NCBI GenBank assembly: GCA_035292585.1
Contig: DATDPU010000013.1
Coordinates: 124,001-188,000, forward strand
From: DASSFZ01 sp035292585
Lineage (GTDB): Bacteria > Chloroflexota > Anaerolineae > Fen-1058
Reading direction: 5' to 3'
DNA length: 64,000 nt
A model generated the notes under the pieces. That model worked only from the letters and a program-made list of their open reading frames with translations, was not told where the DNA came from and ran no database searches. Below are positions 56,377 to 63,772 of the stretch, one piece after another (positions within the stretch are counted from its first letter, which is position 1; each line of letters starts with the position of its first letter). Position numbers and translations under genes: made by a program.

Positions 56377-56450
56377 CGCACCCGCCGGGTTCGGCAGCAG
56401 TTGCACTGCTGTCCGCACAGCGGCTCGGTCAGGAGACCTTCGCCGAACAC
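56377..56450. repeat. Family E repeat copy 3 (inverted) in the hisA-hisF spacer
   Basis: CGGCTCGGTCAGGAGACCTT followed by CGCCGAAC (56421-56448) is the reverse complement of the 49814 unit. The first half holds GGCAGCAGTTGCACTGCTGTCC, a hairpin like that at 5204-5228. Confidence 0.7.
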
Positions 56451-56507
56451 AAACCTTGAACACAGACCTTTGCGTGTTGAGGATATCTCCTCCGGGTGGT
56501 TAATCTT

Positions 56508-57281
56508 ATGCTGGCCAAACGCATCATTCCCTGTTTAGATGTCAAAGATGGGCGCGTGGTCAAAGGCGTCAACTTTGTGAACTTGCGCGACGCCGGCGAT
56601 CCCGTCGCGCAAGCTCAAGTCTACGATCGCGAAGGCGCTGACGAGCTGGTCTTCTTGGATATTTCTGCCACGCACGAGGAACGGCAAACGACGGCTGACA
56701 TGGTGCGCCGCGTGGCCGATCGCGTGTTCCTGCCGTTGACCGTCGGCGGCGGGATTCGCACGGTCGAGGATATGCGCGCGATCTTGTTGGCGGGCGCGGA
56801 TAAAGTGAGCGTGAACTCGGCGGCGGTGAAGCGCCCGGAATTGATCGCCGAAGGCGCGGAGCGGTTCGGCAGCCAGTGCGTCGTGCTGGCGATCGACGCC
56901 CGACGCGCCTCGACCGGATCGTGGGAAGTGTACGTGAACGGCGGTCGCATCCCCACCGGTCTCGATGCCATTGAGTGGGCGCGGCGCGGCGTGGCGCTGG
57001 GTGCGGGCGAAATCCTGCTGACGAGCATGGACGCCGACGGCACGCTGGCCGGCTACGATGTGCCGCTCACGCGGGTGATCGCCGAAGCGGTGAACGTGCC
57101 GATCATCGCCAGCGGGGGCGCGGGCCGGCCGGAACACTTCGCCGAAGTTTTGATCGACGGTAAAGCCGATGCGGCGCTGGCGGCCTCGCTCTTCCACGAT
57201 AAGCAGCTCGGCGTGGGGGAGATCAAGCAGTACTTACTTGAACGTGGCCTGCCGATTCGAATAGTCAAGGATGAAGGATGA
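56508..57281 (+). CDS. hisF: Imidazole glycerol phosphate synthase, cyclase subunit
   Basis: 257 residues from ATG 56508 (GTG 56496 would add four). Beta/alpha barrel: MLAKRIIPCLDVKDGRVVKG with Asp11, VGGGIRTVEDMRAILLAGADKVSVNSAA, and LLTSMDADGTLAGYDVPLTR with the catalytic Asp130 region, ASGGAGRPEHFAE. It makes IGP and AICAR using ammonia from HisH. Three GATGAAG heptamers overlap its end and the hisI start. Confidence 0.96.
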   Translation: MLAKRIIPCLDVKDGRVVKGVNFVNLRDAGDPVAQAQVYDREGADELVFLDISATHEERQTTADMVRRVADRVFLPLTVGGGIRTVEDMRAILLAGADKVSVNSAAVKRPELIAEGAERFGSQCVVLAIDARRASTGSWEVYVNGGRIPTGLDAIEWARRGVALGAGEILLTSMDADGTLAGYDVPLTRVIAEAVNVPIIASGGAGRPEHFAEVLIDGKADAALAASLFHDKQLGVGEIKQYLLERGLPIRIVKDEG

Positions 57282-57628
57282 AGGATGAAGCTGGTATCAC
57301 AGCGCAGTTAGCGCACGTCACCGATTTGGTGTTCGATGCGCGCGGATTGATTCCTGCCGTGGCTCAAGCTGCAAGCACGGGCGAGGTATTGATGCTGGCC
57401 TGGATGAATGCCGAGGCGCTGCGCCTGACGCGTGAGACGGGCGAAGCGCACTTTTGGAGCCGCAGCCGGAACGAGTTGTGGCGCAAAGGCGCGACCTCCG
57501 GCAACGTGCTGCGCGTCGAGGAGATCCGCGTGGATTGCGACGCCGACACCATCTTGTTGCGCGTGCACCCGGCAGGCCCGACCTGCCACACCGGCGCGCG
57601 CTCGTGCTTCTTCCGCACCCTGGAGTAG
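57278..57628 (+). CDS. hisI: Phosphoribosyl-AMP cyclohydrolase
   Basis: 116 residues. GEVLMLAWMNAEALRLTRET, HFWSRSRNELWRKGATSGNV and the zinc cysteines/Asp region VDCDADTILLRVHPAGPTCH-TGARSCF are diagnostic. The start overlaps the hisF stop (ATGA). Not fused to HisE, which is separate at 57749. Confidence 0.95.
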   Translation: MKDEAGITAQLAHVTDLVFDARGLIPAVAQAASTGEVLMLAWMNAEALRLTRETGEAHFWSRSRNELWRKGATSGNVLRVEEIRVDCDADTILLRVHPAGPTCHTGARSCFFRTLE

Positions 57629-57748
57629 CGGGTTAACCCTTTACCTGGGTACCTCTTACCTGTTTACCTGCGTACCGGTAAACAAGTAGACAGGTAGCAG
57701 GTAGGCAGATACCGACTTCTTCCGCGCTTTCCCGTTCAGGAGATTGCC
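57629..57748. repeat. ACCTGTT-type inverted spacer between hisI and hisE
   Basis: TACCTGGGTACCTCTTACCT units on the left and AGACAGGTAGCAGGTAGGCA on the right form a hairpin; similar to 39684-39720. A GGAGA ribosome site precedes hisE. Confidence 0.75.
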
Positions 57749-58042
57749 ATGCTGGCTGATCTGTTTTCGATCATCGAGGATCGCAAAGCCCATCCGGTCG
57801 AAGGATCGTACACGAACCGATTGTTGAGCAGCGGCGCAGACGAGATTCTCAAGAAGGTAGGCGAAGAGGCGATGGAAGTTATTCTGGCGGCGAAAGGGCA
57901 GGGGGGGCGGCGGGTGGTGGAAGAGGTGGCCGATTTGTTTTATCACACGCTGGTGTTGCTCGCCGCCCAGGGCTTGAGCCTGGCCGATGTGGAAGCCGAA
58001 CTGCGCCGGCGACATGCAGACCACGGCAGACGACACTCATGA
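57749..58042 (+). CDS. hisE: Phosphoribosyl-ATP pyrophosphatase
   Basis: 97 residues, MazG-like helical fold. LADLFSIIEDRKAHPVEGSY, SGADEILKKVGEEAMEVILA and VVEEVADLFYHTLVLLAAQG carry the Glu/Asp metal ligands (ExxE...ExxD). Second step of histidine synthesis. It is the last gene of the operon. Confidence 0.95.
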   Translation: MLADLFSIIEDRKAHPVEGSYTNRLLSSGADEILKKVGEEAMEVILAAKGQGGRRVVEEVADLFYHTLVLLAAQGLSLADVEAELRRRHADHGRRHS

Positions 58043-58103
58043 TTCACCGCCGAGGCATTTGAAACTTTCTCTGCGCTCTCCGCGCCTCGGCGGTAACACT
58101 AAA
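58043..58103. repeat. Palindrome between convergent his and leu operons
   Basis: TTCACCGCCGAGGC and GCCTCGGCGGTAA with CTCTGCGCTCTCCGCGC between. Likely a bidirectional terminator/repeat; no gene. Confidence 0.7.
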
Positions 58104-58700
58104 CTACTCTGCCATTACGCTGTCGCGCTCGTACGCCGAGATTTTATCCTCAAGCGTCAACAGGTAACCGAGTTCGTCCACGCCGTTGAGCAGACACGCC
58201 CTGGAAAAGCTGTCGATCGGGAAGGTGACCGCGCGCCCGCCCGGCAGCGTCAAGGTTTGCGCTGCGAGATCGACGGCCAATGTGGCGTCCGGCGCCTCCT
58301 CAAGCAGCTCGAATAGATCGGCGTGTGTCGCCGGATCGACGACGATCGGCAGCAGGCCGTTCTTCAGCGCGTTATTGCAAAAGATGTCGGCGAATGAAGT
58401 GGAGATGACGGCGCGAAAACCAAAGCCGAGCAGCGCCCACGGCGCATGCTCGCGCGACGAGCCGCAGCCGAAGTTGTCGCCGGCCAGCAGGATCTGCGCG
58501 CCTTGCGACTCGGGTTGATTGAGAACAAAGTCCGGCTGGGGTGAGCCATCGGCGTGGTAGCGCCAGTCGGCGAACAGGTTCGTTCCCAGCCCGGCCTTGT
58601 CGGTGACTTTGAGGAACCGCGCCGGGATGATCTGGTCAGTGTCGATATTGTTGATGGGGAGTGGGACTGCGCGTGCAGTGAGAGAAGTGAATTGAGCCAT
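58104..58700 (-). CDS. leuD: 3-Isopropylmalate dehydratase, small subunit
   Basis: 198 residues from the MAQFTSLTARAVPLP start. NNIDTDQIIPARFLK and GDNFGCGSSREHAPWALLGF with FADIFCNNALKNGLLPI identify LeuD. With LeuC it isomerises 2- to 3-isopropylmalate. Distinct from hacB (168-186 residues, lysine route). Start chosen after the family G repeat; the spacer to leuC contains that repeat plus heptamers. Confidence 0.96.
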   Translation of the reverse strand: MAQFTSLTARAVPLPINNIDTDQIIPARFLKVTDKAGLGTNLFADWRYHADGSPQPDFVLNQPESQGAQILLAGDNFGCGSSREHAPWALLGFGFRAVISTSFADIFCNNALKNGLLPIVVDPATHADLFELLEEAPDATLAVDLAAQTLTLPGGRAVTFPIDSFSRACLLNGVDELGYLLTLEDKISAYERDSVMAE

Positions 58701-58720
58701 AATCAATTTCTGATTTTGGA

Positions 58721-58800
58721 TTTCTGACACTTGCACCGCGCTTGCGCGTAGCGCAAGTGCAGGTGTTGTTGATTGAAAATCAGAAATCCTCAATCCAAAA
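58721..58800. repeat. Family G palindrome and heptamers between leuC and leuD
   Basis: TTTCTGACACTTGCACCGCG, then CTTGCGCGTAGCGCAAG (perfect inner stem) and CAGGTGTTGTTGATTG; the same sequence, inverted, precedes lysK at 48667-48760. Repeat arms run into the first codons after the leuC end (TCAATCCAAAA). Confidence 0.75.
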
Positions 58801-60220
58801 TAAACTGTCGGGCATCGGTGATCTTGCCGGTGAGCGCGGTGGCAGCGGCGGTCAATGGGCTGGCGAGAAACGTCCGGCCGCCCTTGCCCTGCCGTCCTTC
58901 GAAATTGCGATTGCTCGTGCTCACCGCGTACTGTCCCGGCTCGAGCTGATCCCCGTTCATGGCGATGCACATGCTGCAGCCCGCCTCGCGCCATTCCGCG
59001 CCGGCCTGTTTGAACACCCGATCCAGGCCCTCGGCCTCGGCCTGCTTCTTGATCTGCTGCGAGCCGGGCACCACCAGCACACGCAGGTTCGGCGCAACCT
59101 GGCGATCCTTGAGCAGCGCGGCGGCGAGGCGCAAGTCAGATATACGCGAGTTGGTACAGCTGCCGATGAAGACGACGTCCACCGGCCGACCCAACAGCGA
59201 TTCACCCGGCTGCAAGTCCATGTAGCGCAGCGCCTTGTCGAGCGCGGATTTCTGATCGGCGTTGCGCAAGCGATCGGGATCGGGAACCCGACCCGTAATC
59301 GGCATGCCCATACCGGGATTCGTGCCGTAGGTGATCATCGGTTCGAGCGTAGCGGCATCCAGCGTCACCGTTTTGTCGTAGGCCGCGCCTTCGTCCGTTA
59401 GCAACTGTCGCCAGCGCGCCACGGCTCGATCCCAGTCCTCAGCTTTGGGCGCGAACTCACGTCCGGCCAGATACTCGAATGTCGTCTCGTCGGGCGCGAT
59501 CATCCCGGCGCGCGCACCGCCTTCGATCGACATGTTGCACACGGTCATGCGCTGTTCCATGTTGAGCGCGCGGATCGCCGGGCCGGTGTACTCGAACACG
59601 TGGCCGGTGCCGCCGCCCACGCCGATCTGCGCGATCAGCGCGAGGATGATGTCTTTGGCCGACACGCCGGGGCGCAGCCGACCTTCCACGCGCACTTCGA
59701 ACGTTTTCGGCTGGCGTTGGAGCAGACACTGCGTGGCCAGCACGTGTTCGACTTCGCTGGTGCCGATGCCGAAGGCCAGCGCGCCGAACGCGCCGTGCGT
59801 CGCGGTGTGGCTGTCGCCGCACACGATCGTCCGGCCTGGTTGGGTGAGGCCGAGCTCCGGCCCGATCACGTGGACGATGCCTTGATGCGGGCTGCCCAAC
59901 CCGTGCAGCGGGATGCCGAACTCGCGGCAGTTCTCTTCGAGTTGCCTGATCTGCTTACGCGAGAGCTCATCGGCGAAGGCCAGGCGGCTGGTCGGATCGC
60001 CCGCGGTGATCTGCGTTGGAATCGAGTGATCGACCGTGGCAAGCGTTTTATCCGGGCGACGAACCTGCACGCCGCGCGCCCGAAGCCCGGTGAACGCTTG
60101 CGGCGAGGTGACCTCGTGGATCAGGTGCAAGTCGACGTACAGCACCGCCGGAGAGTCGCTCTCCTGCGCCACGAGATGGGCGTTCCAGATTTTGTGAAAC
60201 AGGGTGAAGGGTTGGGCCAT
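58790..60220 (-). CDS. leuC: 3-Isopropylmalate dehydratase, large subunit
   Basis: 476 residues. Aconitase superfamily, LeuC size class: MAQPFTLFHKIWNAHLV, LHLIHEVTSPQAFTGLR, CGDSHTATHGAFGALAFGIG, the cluster cysteines in IGSCTNSRISDL and AGCSMCIAMN, and STSNRNFEGRQGKGGRTFLASP. It acts with LeuD in leucine synthesis. The start is 7 bases after the stop of a 60-codon gene, no clear ribosome site, so it may be coupled to it. Confidence 0.97.
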   Translation of the reverse strand: MAQPFTLFHKIWNAHLVAQESDSPAVLYVDLHLIHEVTSPQAFTGLRARGVQVRRPDKTLATVDHSIPTQITAGDPTSRLAFADELSRKQIRQLEENCREFGIPLHGLGSPHQGIVHVIGPELGLTQPGRTIVCGDSHTATHGAFGALAFGIGTSEVEHVLATQCLLQRQPKTFEVRVEGRLRPGVSAKDIILALIAQIGVGGGTGHVFEYTGPAIRALNMEQRMTVCNMSIEGGARAGMIAPDETTFEYLAGREFAPKAEDWDRAVARWRQLLTDEGAAYDKTVTLDAATLEPMITYGTNPGMGMPITGRVPDPDRLRNADQKSALDKALRYMDLQPGESLLGRPVDVVFIGSCTNSRISDLRLAAALLKDRQVAPNLRVLVVPGSQQIKKQAEAEGLDRVFKQAGAEWREAGCSMCIAMNGDQLEPGQYAVSTSNRNFEGRQGKGGRTFLASPLTAAATALTGKITDARQFILD

Positions 60221-60227
60221 AATTGCG

Positions 60228-60410
60228 TTAGCGCGGCGTCGACGCTGGCGTGAGAGCCGGCGTCTCATTCTCCCAGGTGTTTGTCGTGAGCCGGTGGGTG
60301 GCCGCCAAGAGCTCGGTCAAGTCCCAGCCGCCGGGCATCGTTCTCGGTTCCGGGAAAGGTTCGAAGGGATTGGCTCGCGGATCAGTGGATGGCTCGGTCG
60401 GGGTTGTCAT
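60228..60410 (-). CDS. Small acidic Pro-rich protein between leuA and leuC
   Basis: 60 residues: MTTPTEPSTDPRANPFEPFP, a PEPRTMPGGWDLTELLA core and a Thr/Pro-rich end. The start has a strong CAAAGGAGAA site 5 bases away. I do not recognise the family. It is expressed with ilv/leu genes, sits 25 bases from leuA and 7 from leuC, and has no membrane segment or leucine-run that would make it a leader peptide. It may help assemble the LeuCD or LeuA enzymes, but nothing shows that directly. Confidence 0.75.
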   Translation of the reverse strand: MTTPTEPSTDPRANPFEPFPEPRTMPGGWDLTELLAATHRLTTNTWENETPALTPASTPR

Positions 60411-60435
60411 CGTTGTTCTCCTTTGGCGGACATCC

Positions 60436-62079
60436 CTATGCCCGCCGCAGCGCATGGGGATGCGCTGCTTCCTGTTGGGAAGCCTGATCGGGCTGGTCGT
60501 ATTGCCCGGTTGCGATCAGCAGTTTGTTCAGCGCACCCAGATACGCCTTGGCGCTGGCGACGATGATGTCTGTTTCCGCGCCATGCCCGCCGAAGCTGCG
60601 CACGTGTTCGGTGTCGCTCTGCGGATCGAGCTGGCGCGCGCCGTTTTTGCTCTGGATGCGGACCGTCACTTCGCCCAGCGCGTCGATGCCTTCGGTGATG
60701 GCGTGCACGGAAAATTCGAGCAGCGTGATCGGAGCCTGCACGATGGCGTCGATCGCTTTGTAAGTCGCATCGACCGGGCCGGTGCCGATCGCCGCGTGCG
60801 TATGAACCTGACCATCCGGCCCGCACAGGCGCACCGTCGCGGTCGGCATGCCCATCGTGCCGCACACCACTTGCAGCCCGTCGAGCGTGAACACCTCGCG
60901 CGGTTGATAAAACTCGTCGGCCACCAACGCTTCGAGATCGGCGTCATTGATCGTCTTCTTCTTGTCGGCCAATGTCTTGAAGCGTTCGAAGGCTTTATCC
61001 AGTTCAACTTCGTTCAAGGCAAAGCCGAGTTCCGACAGCCGCACCTTGAGCGCGTGGCGGCCGCTATGCTTGCCCAAGATCAGCCGCGTCCGCGTCACGC
61101 CCACCGCTTCGGGGCGCATGATCTCGTAGGTCTGGTGGTGCTTCAACATGCCGTCCTGGTGAATACCGGCCTCGTGCGCGAAGGCGTTCGCGCCGACGAT
61201 GGCTTTGTTGGGCGGGACGACGATGCCGGTGTAGTTGCTCACCAGTTTGCTGGCGCGCGCGAGTTGGGTGGTATCGATGCCGGTGACGAGGTTGAAGATC
61301 GGGCGGCGCGTGTGCAGCGCCATTACCACCTCTTCCAACGAGGTGTTGCCGGCGCGTTCGCCGATCCCGTTGATGGTGACCTCGGCCTGGCGCGCGCCGG
61401 CGGCGATGCCTGCCAGCGTGTTCGCCGTCGCCAGGCCCAGATCGTCGTGGCAGTGCACCGACACGATGCAGTTGTCGATCCCCGGCGTGTGCTTGAGGAT
61501 GCCGGCGATCAGCGCCCCGAATTCGTCGGGCGTGGTGTAGCCCACCGTGTCGGGAATGTTGAGCGTGGTCGCGCCGGCCTTGATCGCCTCGCCGAGCACA
61601 AGATACAGGAACTCCGGATCGCTGCGACCGGCGTCTTCCGGGCTAAACTCGATGTCGTCACACAACCCGCGCGCGTAGCCCACCATCTCGACCACCCGAT
61701 CCACCACCTGCTCGCGATCCATCTTGAGCTTGTACTGCATGTGAATCTCAGAGGTGGCGAGGAAGGTGTGAATTCGCGGCCGGGCTGCTTGCCGCACCGC
61801 CTCCCAGGCTTTGTCGATGTCGAGCTTGGAGGCGCGCGCCAGGCCGCAGATGGTGGGCACGCGAGCGCCGCTGGCGGAATTGCCCACTTCGATCGCGATT
61901 TGGCGCACCGCTTCCAGGTCATCCGGCGAGGCCGCCGGGAAACCGGCTTCGATGATATCGACGCCGAGCCGGGCCAGCGCCCGCGCCACTTCCAGCTTCT
62001 CGGCCGAGGTCATCGTCGCGCCGGGCGATTGCTCGCCATCGCGCAAGGTGGTATCGAAGATGCGAACGTAGTTGTCCAT
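60436..62079 (-). CDS. leuA: 2-Isopropylmalate synthase
   Basis: 547 residues. DRE-TIM barrel IFDTTLRDGEQSPGATM, VSVHCHDDLGLATANTLAG (metal His pair), GIGERAGNTSLEEVVMAL, AFAHEAGIHQDGMLKH, followed from about 390 by the LeuA allosteric domain with the leucine-binding loop (TYKAIDAIVQAPITLLEFSV). It condenses acetyl-CoA with 2-oxoisovalerate. The regulatory domain marks it as true LeuA, in contrast to the homocitrate synthase at 44278. Confidence 0.97.
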   Translation of the reverse strand: MDNYVRIFDTTLRDGEQSPGATMTSAEKLEVARALARLGVDIIEAGFPAASPDDLEAVRQIAIEVGNSASGARVPTICGLARASKLDIDKAWEAVRQAARPRIHTFLATSEIHMQYKLKMDREQVVDRVVEMVGYARGLCDDIEFSPEDAGRSDPEFLYLVLGEAIKAGATTLNIPDTVGYTTPDEFGALIAGILKHTPGIDNCIVSVHCHDDLGLATANTLAGIAAGARQAEVTINGIGERAGNTSLEEVVMALHTRRPIFNLVTGIDTTQLARASKLVSNYTGIVVPPNKAIVGANAFAHEAGIHQDGMLKHHQTYEIMRPEAVGVTRTRLILGKHSGRHALKVRLSELGFALNEVELDKAFERFKTLADKKKTINDADLEALVADEFYQPREVFTLDGLQVVCGTMGMPTATVRLCGPDGQVHTHAAIGTGPVDATYKAIDAIVQAPITLLEFSVHAITEGIDALGEVTVRIQSKNGARQLDPQSDTEHVRSFGGHGAETDIIVASAKAYLGALNKLLIATGQYDQPDQASQQEAAHPHALRRA

Positions 62080-62087
62080 AGTGCTAA

Positions 62088-62142
62088 GTGATATGTGATG
62101 CGTGAAACGTGATCACGTAATCACGTAATCACGTATCACGTT
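62088..62142. repeat. AATCACGT-type inverted spacer
   Basis: ATGCGTGAAACGTGATCACG and TAATCACGTATCACGTTTTA, with repeated AATCACGT units, fill the leuA-ilvC gap as a hairpin. Confidence 0.7.
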
Positions 62143-63156
62143 TTACTCCCCTGGTTTGATAGTCACCGGATTGAGGAAGGGCATCATCGCGCGCAGCTCC
62201 GCGCCCACTTTTTCGATCGGCTGCTCCTGCTCGCGGCGGCGCATCTCGTTGAACCATGGCCGGCCGGCCTCGTTCTCGGCGATCCACTTGCGCGCATACG
62301 TGCCGTCCTGAATCTCGCTCAGCATCTTCTTCATCTCACCGAGCGTTTCCTCGTTGATCAGGCGCGCGCCGCCGGTGTAATCGCCGTGCTCGGCCGTGTC
62401 GCTGACCGAATAGCGCATGTAGTTCAGGCCGCCTCGATACATCAGGTCTACGATCAACTTCATCTCGTGCATGCATTCGAAGTAGGCCACTTCGGGTTGA
62501 TAACCGGCCTTCACCAGCGTCTCAAAGCCGGCTTTGATCAGCGCGCTGACGCCGCCGCATAGCACGGCCTGCTCGCCGAACAGATCGGTCTCAGTCTCCT
62601 CGGCGAAGGTCGTCTCGATCACGCCCGCGCGGGCCACGCCCAACGCGTGCGCGTACGACAGCGCCAGCGCTTTCGCCTGTCCAGTAGCATCCTGGTGCAC
62701 GGCGAGGAGCGCGGGCGTGCCGCCGCCTTCGAGGAAGACCTCGCGCACGCGATGTCCCGGCGCTTTCGGCGCGATCATCGTCACGTCCACATCGGCGGGT
62801 GGGGTGATCGTCCCGAATCGAATGTTGAACCCGTGCCCGAACATCAGCATCTTGCCCGCGCTCAGATGCGCGGCGATCGATTCGGCGTAGATTTTGGGCT
62901 GCGCCGTGTCGGGCGCCAGGATCATGATCACGTCGCCCCACTGCGCCGCTTCGGCCACCGAGGTCACCGTCAGACCGGCTGCTTCCGCCTTTGCTTTCGA
63001 CTTGCTACCCTCGGCCAACCCGACTCGCACCGCTACGCCGCTGTCTCTCAAATTGAGCGAGTGCGCATGCCCCTGTGAACCATAGCCGACGACGGCTACT
63101 TTCTTAGCCCGGATAAGTTCGGGGTCTGCATCTTTGTCGTAATAAACGGTTGCCAT
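62143..63156 (-). CDS. ilvC: Ketol-acid reductoisomerase, class I
   Basis: 337 residues from ATG 63156 (ribosome site GGAGGATGG). VAVVGYGSQGHAHSLNLRDS and VGLAEGSKSKAKAEAAG form the NADPH-binding loop, whose Ser residues favour NADPH. ILAPDTAQPKIY, LMFGHGFNIRFG, DVTMIAPKAPGHRVRE and the Mg-site ETDLFGEQAVLCGG, ECMHEMKLIVDL complete the enzyme. It makes dihydroxyisovalerate/dihydroxymethylvalerate. Precedes leuA. Confidence 0.97.
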   Translation of the reverse strand: MATVYYDKDADPELIRAKKVAVVGYGSQGHAHSLNLRDSGVAVRVGLAEGSKSKAKAEAAGLTVTSVAEAAQWGDVIMILAPDTAQPKIYAESIAAHLSAGKMLMFGHGFNIRFGTITPPADVDVTMIAPKAPGHRVREVFLEGGGTPALLAVHQDATGQAKALALSYAHALGVARAGVIETTFAEETETDLFGEQAVLCGGVSALIKAGFETLVKAGYQPEVAYFECMHEMKLIVDLMYRGGLNYMRYSVSDTAEHGDYTGGARLINEETLGEMKKMLSEIQDGTYARKWIAENEAGRPWFNEMRRREQEQPIEKVGAELRAMMPFLNPVTIKPGE

Positions 63157-63211
63157 CCATCCTCCAATTGGGATTGTGGATTTTGGATTGCTGATTGAGG
63201 AGCGGAAATCA

Positions 63212-63709
63212 TCAATCCGCAATTCTCAAGGCTTGATCGCCGCGCGCCATAGCCACCTGACCGGTGCGCACCATCTCGACCATGCCCAGCGGCTCCAACC
63301 GTCCGATCACGCGATCGACGTGCTCCGGCTCGCCGGTGATCTCGACGGTCATCGTCTGATCGCCGGTATCGACGACGTGGGCGCGGGTTTCATCGACCAC
63401 GCGCAGCACGCTCGCGCGCGCCTCGCCGGCCGCCTGCACCTTGATCAGCGCCAGGTCGCGGCTCAACGTGGGGCGGTCGGCCACGTCCTCCACCTGGATC
63501 ACGTTGACGAGTTTATACAGATGCGCGAGGAGGCGTTGCGCGCTGGTCGGATCGGCGTCGAGCACGATCGTCATGCGCGAGACGCCGGGGCGCTCGGTGT
63601 GCCCGACCGTCAACGACTCGATGTTGAATGCGCGCCGCCGGAAGAGCGTGGTCACTCGATTGAGGACGCCGGGTTTGTCTTCGACTAAAGCGATAAAGGT
63701 GTGACGCAT
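63212..63709 (-). CDS. ilvN: Acetolactate synthase, regulatory (small) subunit
   Basis: 165 residues. ACT domain MRHTFIALVEDKPGVLNRVTTLFRRRAFNIESLTVGHTERPG binds valine; the second half (RDLALIKVQAAGEARASVLR and TVEITGEPEHVDRVIGRLEPLGMVEMVRTGQVAMARG) is the C-terminal domain. It gives valine feedback to IlvB, whose gene ends 64 bases upstream. ATG 63709 follows the family start. Confidence 0.95.
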   Translation of the reverse strand: MRHTFIALVEDKPGVLNRVTTLFRRRAFNIESLTVGHTERPGVSRMTIVLDADPTSAQRLLAHLYKLVNVIQVEDVADRPTLSRDLALIKVQAAGEARASVLRVVDETRAHVVDTGDQTMTVEITGEPEHVDRVIGRLEPLGMVEMVRTGQVAMARGDQALRIAD

Positions 63710-63714
63710 CTCAT

Positions 63715-63772
63715 CTCCAGTTATCAGTTGCCAGTGATCAGTCACCAGTTGCCACTTACTGTTCCCTGTTCA
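63715..63772. repeat. Short AACTGG/CAGTTG spacer repeat
   Basis: CAGTTGCCAGTGATCAGTCA and AGTTGCCACTTACTGTTCC form a run of CAGT- and CACT-type units with short inverted pairs between ilvB and ilvN. Confidence 0.6.

Noticed and set aside
58701..58994. Long N-terminal extension of leuD
   Set aside because: It runs through the spacer repeat and the 3' part of leuC in another frame; the family start is MAQFTSLTARAV.
60250..62091. 613-codon open frame antisense to leuA
   Set aside because: Low-complexity shadow of leuA; no domain, no ribosome site.
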